From: an uncultured Porphyromonadaceae bacterium | GTDB taxonomy: Bacteria; Bacteroidota; Bacteroidia; Bacteroidales; Muribaculaceae | Assembly: GCA_900540625.1 (NCBI GenBank) | Contig: UQGP01000023.1 | Location: forward strand, 1 to 37,251 | Length of the DNA: 37,251 nucleotides | Direction of reading: 5' to 3' | In this document: positions 32,123-37,251 of the stretch, one piece after another | Layout of the letters: every line of letters begins with the position of its first letter | Position numbering within the stretch: position 1 is the stretch's first letter | Made by a program: the position numbers and the translations under genes | The notes under the pieces: model-generated | Database searches by the model: none | Told to the model about the DNA's origin: nothing | Seen by the model: the letters and a program-made list of their open reading frames with translations, nothing else

Positions 32123-33193
32123 TTGGTAAAATCCAAAGCTAAAGAGATACGAACGGTGGCTGTGGCGCGGTTCTCGGCCATGGGCGACATCGCTATGACG
32201 GTGCCGGCGGTATATGCCGCTTGCGCCGCCAATCCGGATGTGCGTTTCGTGATGGTGACGCGCAAGGCCTTTGCTCCGATATATGCTCAGCGCCCCGACA
32301 ATCTCGAGGTGCTCGGCATCGACTTGCGCGAGGGCCGCTATAAGGGCGCCGTCGGGATGTGTCGTCTCGCGGCAGACTTGCGTAGAAAAGGCGTCACCGA
32401 TTTTGCCGATTTGCACAACGTGCTGCGCACAAAAATTCTTTCGCTGTGTCTGCGCCTGCAAGGCGTGCGAGTGCGGTGTCTGGACAAGCAACGACGCTTG
32501 CGTCGCCGCCTATGTGCGGACGGGGCTTTGGCTGCACAGCCGTTAGGGCGAGTCATCGACCGCTATGCGGACGTGTTTGCGGCTCTGCGTTTGGAATGTC
32601 GCCCGGACGATTTTGCCGGATACGGCCGCGAGACTGCGGGTAGTCATCCCGGGGCATCCGTGTGCATAGGCATTGCACCCTTTGCCGCACACCGCGGCAA
32701 GGTGTATCCTGCCGAGCGTATGCTTGCCGTAGTCGAAGAACTGGCACACCGTCAGGGCACACGGATATACCTCTTCGGCGGCGGCAAGACCGAGACGCCG
32801 GTGCTGGCGCAATGGAAGGCGCAGTTGAGTGCCAAAGGTCTCGATGTGGTCGATATGGCTGCGGCTAAGGCCGGATTTGCCGGCGAAATAGACGTAATCT
32901 CGCGCCTGGACGCTATGGTGTCTATGGACAGCGGCAATATGCACTTGGCGGCGCTGTGCCGCGTGCCCGTGGTCTGCATCTGGGGTGCGACGCATCCCGC
33001 GGCCGGCTTCACTCCGTGGAAGGGTGAGGCCTCGCTGATGCTTGGTGATGACACCCTTGCGTGTCGTCCTTGCTCTATTTTCGGCAAAAAGGAATGTCGC
33101 TTCGGCGACTATCGATGTTTCGATGCCGTCACCCCGCAGGCCATCGTAGATGCCGTGGATCGCGCCGTCAATATCAAACGAACAGAACAATGA
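32123..33193 (+). CDS. Glycosyltransferase family 9 (heptosyltransferase-like)
   Basis: This 356-residue GT-B fold enzyme would add a sugar, typically heptose, to the lipopolysaccharide core at the inner face of the inner membrane. The N-terminus (VAVARFSAMGDIAMTVPAVYA) and the C-terminal donor-binding block (SMDSGNMHLAALCRVPVVCIWG) are characteristic. A cysteine-rich segment near the end (CRPCSIFGKKEC, then CF) is common in this family. The start appears to be TTG: the first in-frame ATG, at 32180, would cut off the conserved first strand. The stop overlaps the ruvB start by four bases (ATGA). Confidence 0.85.
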   Translation: MVKSKAKEIRTVAVARFSAMGDIAMTVPAVYAACAANPDVRFVMVTRKAFAPIYAQRPDNLEVLGIDLREGRYKGAVGMCRLAADLRRKGVTDFADLHNVLRTKILSLCLRLQGVRVRCLDKQRRLRRRLCADGALAAQPLGRVIDRYADVFAALRLECRPDDFAGYGRETAGSHPGASVCIGIAPFAAHRGKVYPAERMLAVVEELAHRQGTRIYLFGGGKTETPVLAQWKAQLSAKGLDVVDMAAAKAGFAGEIDVISRLDAMVSMDSGNMHLAALCRVPVVCIWGATHPAAGFTPWKGEASLMLGDDTLACRPCSIFGKKECRFGDYRCFDAVTPQAIVDAVDRAVNIKRTEQ

Positions 33194-34227
33194 GTCAAGA
33201 ACAGGATTTCGATATACGCAACTCCGAGCGGGACAAGGACTTCGAGCGAGCCTTACGCCCCAATCATTTCGAAGCCTTCAACGGGCAGGAAAAGATTGTT
33301 GCCAACCTCAAGGTCTTTGTCGAGGCGGCGCGTATGCGCCATGAGGCCTTGGACCATATATTACTTTTCGGGCCTCCCGGACTGGGCAAGACTACGCTCG
33401 CCGGCATCATAGCCAACGAATTGGGCGTAGGCTTCAAGGTCACCAGCGGCCCGGTGCTGGACAAGCCCGGTGACTTGGCCGGCATTCTGACCACGCTCGA
33501 GGAAAACGATGTGCTGTTCATTGACGAAATACACCGCCTCAGTCCCGTGGTCGAGGAATACCTCTACTCTGCCATGGAGGACTACCGCATAGACATTATG
33601 ATAGACAAGGGCCCGGGGGCGCGTTCGGTGCAATTGTCATTGAGCCCGTTTACGCTCGTGGGTGCCACCACTCGCAGCGGCCTGCTGACGGCTCCCCTGC
33701 GCGCGCGTTTCGGTATCAATTGCCATCTCGAATATTACGATCACGCCACCTTGGAGCGCATTATACGGCGCAGTGCGGCGTTGCTGAAGGTTCCCATCAC
33801 CGATGATGCGGCCCTCGAGATAGCTATGCGTAGTCGCGGCACGCCGCGCATTGCCAATGCTTTGCTGCGTCGTGTGCGCGATTTTGCTATGGTCAAAAGC
33901 GACGGCACCATCGATATGGCCATTGCGCGATATGCGCTCGAGGCGCTTAATATTGATAGGTACGGCCTTGATGAGATTGACAACAAGCTGTTGTCCACTA
34001 TTATACACAAGTTTGGCGGCGGCCCGGTGGGGCTGTCCACCATAGCCACGGCTCTGGGCGAAGACACGGGCACCATCGAGGAGGTGTACGAGCCTTACCT
34101 CATACAGGAGGGCTTTGTCAAGCGTACTCCGCGCGGTCGCGAAGTTACTCCCAAGGCTTTCAAACATTTAGGCGTCAAGATGTCGACGGACGATATGCCG
34201 GGACTTTTTGACACCCTCGACGTATAG
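33190..34227 (+). CDS. ruvB: Holliday junction branch migration helicase RuvB
   Basis: This 345-residue AAA+ motor works with RuvA and RuvC in recombination repair. Walker A GPPGLGKTT is near residue 60 and Walker B FIDEIHRL near 110. The sensor segment GATTRSGLL and the C-terminal winged-helix part (KFGGGPVGLSTIATALGED, PYLIQEGFVKRTPRGR) are intact. I chose the ATG overlapping the glycosyltransferase stop (MSQEQDFDIRN); the open frame further left is a shadow of that gene. Length is normal. Its translation is coupled to a surface-glycan gene, an odd but apparently stable position. Confidence 0.97.
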   Translation: MSQEQDFDIRNSERDKDFERALRPNHFEAFNGQEKIVANLKVFVEAARMRHEALDHILLFGPPGLGKTTLAGIIANELGVGFKVTSGPVLDKPGDLAGILTTLEENDVLFIDEIHRLSPVVEEYLYSAMEDYRIDIMIDKGPGARSVQLSLSPFTLVGATTRSGLLTAPLRARFGINCHLEYYDHATLERIIRRSAALLKVPITDDAALEIAMRSRGTPRIANALLRRVRDFAMVKSDGTIDMAIARYALEALNIDRYGLDEIDNKLLSTIIHKFGGGPVGLSTIATALGEDTGTIEEVYEPYLIQEGFVKRTPRGREVTPKAFKHLGVKMSTDDMPGLFDTLDV

Positions 34228-34236
34228 ACATACGAT

Positions 34237-35727
34237 ATGGGTTCGATAAAATCATTGATGAAAGATACGGCCATATACGGCCTTAGCAGCATCATCGGGC
34301 GTTTTCTCAACTGGTGCCTGGTGCCGCTGTATACTATCAAGTTCACCCCCGCCGAGTATGGTTTGAACACCTACGTGTATTCGGTGGTGGCGCTGGCGCT
34401 TATTGTGCTGACATACGGTATGGAAACGGGCTTCTTCCGTTTTGCCAACCATGACCGCTGGAAAGACCCTATGGAGGTGTATTCCACCTCGCTGATATCG
34501 CTGGCGGTATCCTCTACGGCCTTCGTGGTGCTCGTGGCCTTGTTCCTTGACCCGGTAACGACGTGGATGGAGTGCGACGGACATCCCGAATATGTGATGA
34601 TGATGGCCGTGTGCGTGGCCGCCGATGCCTTTACGGCCATCCCGTTCTCGTATCTGCGATATCGCAAACGCCCCGTGCGCTTTGCCGTGTTGCGATTGGT
34701 CAATATCGGTGTCAATATCGCTCTCAATCTTTTCTTTATTTTGCTGTGCCCGTGGCTGATGCGTGTGGCTCCGGCCACCGTGTCATGGTTCTATGATCCG
34801 TCCTTCGGCATCGGATATATATTCTTGGCCAATCTCATATCATCACTGCTGACGCTGGTGATGCTGCTGCCCGAACTGCGCGGCTTCCGCTGGCGTTTCA
34901 ATCGCCGACTGTGGCACGCGATGATAGTGTACTCGGCGCCGCTGCTGGTGCTGGGCGTTGCGGGAATTATGAACCAGACCATAGACAAAATCCTGTATCC
35001 GTCGCTGGTGGCGGACAAGGCGCAGGCTATGGACGGCTTGGGCATCTACGGAGCCAATTACAAGATTGCCATCGTGATGGTGATGTTCATTCAGGCCTTC
35101 CGTTTTGCTTACGAGCCTTTTATCTTTGCCCAAAGTCGCGATAAGGGCGAAGAACGCCTCCAAGCCTATCGCGATGCCATGAAGTACTTCGTCATATTCG
35201 CCTTGGTGATTTTCCTCGGTGTGATGTTCTATATAGACATCCTTAAGTACTTTATTTCGCCCAAATATTTCAGCGGTTTGAAGGTGGTGCCCATCGTGAT
35301 GCTTGCCGAGCTGTTCTTCGGCATATTCTTCAATCTCTCGTTGTGGTACAAGCTCACCGACAAAACGGTCTGGGGTATGTACTTCTCGCTGCTGGGTCTC
35401 GGCATAACCGTCCTCGGCAATGTCCTCCTGGTACCGCGTATGGGGTATATGGGCTGTGCATGGGCTGCGCTGGCATGCTATACGGTGATGATGGTCGCCA
35501 GCTACTTTGTAGGCCGAGCCAAGTATCCTATCGGCTATCCGTTGCGACGCATCGCCGCCTATTTCGCCCTCGCAGCGGTACTCTATGTCGTGGGCATGTA
35601 CGTGATTGATATGCCGCAGATGTGGCTGCGTCTGCCCCTGCGCACACTGCTTATTGCCGCCTTTGTCTTCGTGGTCATACGTCGCGAAGGCATACGGCTG
35701 CCCAAACGTCTGCACCTGTCACGATGA
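34237..35727 (+). CDS. Polysaccharide flippase (MOP superfamily, Wzx-like)
   Basis: This 496-residue membrane protein has some twelve to fourteen hydrophobic segments spread along its length. Its N-terminus (KSLMKDTAIYGLSSIIGRFLNWCLVPLY) is typical of oligosaccharide flippases, which move lipid-linked glycans from the cytoplasmic to the periplasmic face of the inner membrane. The central segment YSAPLLVLGVAGIMNQTIDKILY is also characteristic. It starts nine bases after ruvB and its stop overlaps the next glycosyltransferase start by four bases (ATGA). The substrate is unknown; the context suggests O-antigen or another surface glycan. Confidence 0.88.
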   Translation: MGSIKSLMKDTAIYGLSSIIGRFLNWCLVPLYTIKFTPAEYGLNTYVYSVVALALIVLTYGMETGFFRFANHDRWKDPMEVYSTSLISLAVSSTAFVVLVALFLDPVTTWMECDGHPEYVMMMAVCVAADAFTAIPFSYLRYRKRPVRFAVLRLVNIGVNIALNLFFILLCPWLMRVAPATVSWFYDPSFGIGYIFLANLISSLLTLVMLLPELRGFRWRFNRRLWHAMIVYSAPLLVLGVAGIMNQTIDKILYPSLVADKAQAMDGLGIYGANYKIAIVMVMFIQAFRFAYEPFIFAQSRDKGEERLQAYRDAMKYFVIFALVIFLGVMFYIDILKYFISPKYFSGLKVVPIVMLAELFFGIFFNLSLWYKLTDKTVWGMYFSLLGLGITVLGNVLLVPRMGYMGCAWAALACYTVMMVASYFVGRAKYPIGYPLRRIAAYFALAAVLYVVGMYVIDMPQMWLRLPLRTLLIAAFVFVVIRREGIRLPKRLHLSR

Positions 35728-36977
35728 AAATCACCCTTGTCACACATAGCGACAGTCGCGGCGGCGCCGCCGTGGTCACTCTGCGCCTGGCGCACGCCTT
35801 GCGCGACTGCGGAGTGGACGTTGTGGTGCTGGCTGCCAACGTCTCTACGGACGATCTGGTGGTCAAGCCGTTGGCATCGCCTACGGCGGTGCACATGGCT
35901 TTTCTGGCCGAGCATATAGACATCTTCCGCCATCGAGGGGTGCGGCGCGACAACCTCTTCAAGATTTCTACGGCTACGGCCGGACTGCCGCTGTGGCAGC
36001 ATCCGGATATTGCAGATGCAGATGTCGTGGTTCTCGGCTGGGTCAATCAGGGAACGGTGTCGCTGCGTGGCATACAACGGCTGCACGCCGCATTTCCCGA
36101 TAAGCACATACTGTGGGTGATGCACGACCTATGGAATGCCACCGGCATTTGCCACCATACCGTGGACGGCTGCGACCGCCTTACGGGCGTTTGCGGCGCT
36201 TGTCCGCTGTTGCACGGACGGCCTCATGCCACCGACCTGTCCACGCGTACACAGGCAGCCAAGAAGGCCTTATACGAAGCCGTGCCCATACGCTTTGTCG
36301 CCGTCAGCAATTGGCTGGCTGAACGTTGTCGCGAGTCTTCGCTGATGCGTGATGCAGACATCTCGGTGGTGCCTAATGCCTTCCCGGTGGAATCGTTCAT
36401 GCCTGTCGGCGAAGTGGCTGCCTTCCCGGACGTGCCGCAGGATGCACGCGTCATCATCATGGGCGCAGCACGTCTTGACGACCCAATCAAAAACCTCCCT
36501 TTGGCCGTGGAGGCGCTCAATGCTGTTACGGCCGACGGTGCTTTCGCGGTATTTTTCGGCGAAATACGCGATGCTCATGCCTTGGACGAGCTGCGTATGC
36601 CACACCTTGCCCTCGGACGTGTGAGCATGGAGATGTTGCCGTTGCTGTATAGACGCGCTGACATCGTGCTTTCGACATCGCGACATGAGACGCTCCCCGG
36701 CACGCTTATCGAAGGCATTGCCTGCGGCGCACGTGCGGTCACCACCTCGCACGGCGGTCAGTCGGACATCGTCACGGATACTTCGCTGGGCTCGATGTGT
36801 CCCGACGACCCCAAAGCCATAGCCTCTGCCATCGATGCACATCTCGCCGAACGCGCCTCCTGCCGTGATATTGCAGCCGACCGCGCTGCCATGCATACAG
36901 CCATAGCCGACCGCTTTGCCGCCTCGGCCATAGCCGACCGCTTCCTTTCGCTTTTGAACTCCCGTCCGCAGCAGTGA
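35724..36977 (+). CDS. Glycosyltransferase family 4
   Basis: This 417-residue GT-B enzyme has a glycine-rich acceptor-side start (VTHSDSRGGAAVVTLRLAHAL) and a donor-binding C-terminal half: GAARLDDPIKNLPLAVEAL, then LSTSRHETLPGTLIEGIACG, whose E-x7-E-like pair (the Glu of HETLP and of IEG) fits family 4. A cysteine and histidine cluster (CHHTVDGCDRLTGVCGACP, about residues 147-165) is known in some surface-glycan enzymes and may bind metal. The ATG at 35724 was chosen because it overlaps the flippase stop and gives the usual first strand; the longer open frame is shadow. It ends the gene group. Confidence 0.87.
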   Translation: MKITLVTHSDSRGGAAVVTLRLAHALRDCGVDVVVLAANVSTDDLVVKPLASPTAVHMAFLAEHIDIFRHRGVRRDNLFKISTATAGLPLWQHPDIADADVVVLGWVNQGTVSLRGIQRLHAAFPDKHILWVMHDLWNATGICHHTVDGCDRLTGVCGACPLLHGRPHATDLSTRTQAAKKALYEAVPIRFVAVSNWLAERCRESSLMRDADISVVPNAFPVESFMPVGEVAAFPDVPQDARVIIMGAARLDDPIKNLPLAVEALNAVTADGAFAVFFGEIRDAHALDELRMPHLALGRVSMEMLPLLYRRADIVLSTSRHETLPGTLIEGIACGARAVTTSHGGQSDIVTDTSLGSMCPDDPKAIASAIDAHLAERASCRDIAADRAAMHTAIADRFAASAIADRFLSLLNSRPQQ

Positions 36978-37193
36978 ACAGCCGATGCCTCGACCGCCGG
37001 CCGGCTCGCATCCTGCCGCTGTCCCGAAATGTGTCGGGTGCGAATGACGTGTCGTGTGCTGTCAATCGCATTGTTACATTGTTTTGCCGTTTCTCACTGT
37101 TTATATAACTCCGGAGTTCAATAAGGCTGCGCAATCGGTTGAAAACATGACGGAAGAATTTTTCATTTAGTACGAGAATTATTTTGTAGAAAA

Positions 37194-37225
37194 TTTGCAT
37201 ATCGGAAAATCGTTGTGTAAATTTG
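37194..37225 (+). promoter_or_regulatory. Strong promoter for a gene beyond the right edge
   Basis: TTTG (37194-37197), 20 bases, then TAAATTTG (37218-37225) fit the Bacteroidetes consensus very well. The gene itself is outside the window. The stretch 36978-37190 holds only a small CCCGA/TCGGG hairpin (37023-37038) and no gene. Confidence 0.6.
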
Positions 37226-37251
37226 CAGTGAATAAATCCTCTCTCCCGCCA

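Noticed and set aside
1..37251. CRISPR arrays, rRNA and tRNA genes
   Set aside because: No regularly spaced repeats, no rRNA-like sequence and no tRNA cloverleaf with a GGTTCRA-type arm were noticed; a dedicated scan could still find a divergent tRNA.

Overview
The window reads as chromosomal DNA of a Bacteroidales bacterium, most likely of the Muribaculaceae or a near relative (family-level placement is inference). The support is TAnnTTTG-type promoter elements in front of many genes, several families typical of Bacteroidetes (DUF4294, DUF5063, DUF4254, a secreted protein ending in a NLQGVRV-type C-terminal tail, and a TonB-dependent receptor paired with a lipoprotein), almost no Shine-Dalgarno sequences, and C-rich synonymous codon use.

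Layout. 1-250 holds an insertion-sequence-like inverted repeat and a bidirectional terminator. 252-4525 carries a Na/phosphate cotransporter (-), an outer-membrane phospholipase A (+) and a secreted beta-sandwich protein (-). 4788-8831 is a rightward housekeeping run: YicC RNase, guanylate kinase (gmk), nadD, a DUF5063 protein and an M18 aminopeptidase. A secreted protein with two CAP domains follows. 10545-10762 is a non-coding stretch with a cluster of DnaA boxes beside an AT-rich tract, a candidate replication origin or DnaA-controlled promoter. 10762-18872 holds nadA, leuS, nadB, a DUF4294 protein, xerD and an unusual folK-SpoU methyltransferase fusion.

18917-23390 is an accessory island: a DinD-like protein, an EcoRI-family adenine methyltransferase, a DUF262-HNH nuclease and a tyrosine recombinase. 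The key observation of the window lies here. Directly behind the methyltransferase gene, on the opposite strand, are two extra copies of the 3' end of a methyltransferase of the same family. Each starts at the same 13-bp sequence (TCGAAATATTAGG) that also sits inside the active gene where its C-terminus begins. Inversion between these copies would keep the reading frame and replace the last 47 residues. I interpret this as a small shufflon that switches the C-terminal, possibly target-recognising, end of the methyltransferase, with the neighbouring recombinase as the likely invertase.

23629-28467 is a TonB-dependent receptor and surface lipoprotein pair. 28671-30322 is an AbiE-type toxin/antitoxin pair with a palindromic operator over its promoter. 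30636-31213 holds a small secreted protein and a long imperfect hairpin that looks like a 6S-type RNA. 31338-36977 is a surface-glycan gene group (DUF4254, GT9, flippase, GT4) with ruvB embedded in it by overlapping start and stop codons. The window ends in a well-formed promoter for a gene beyond its right edge.
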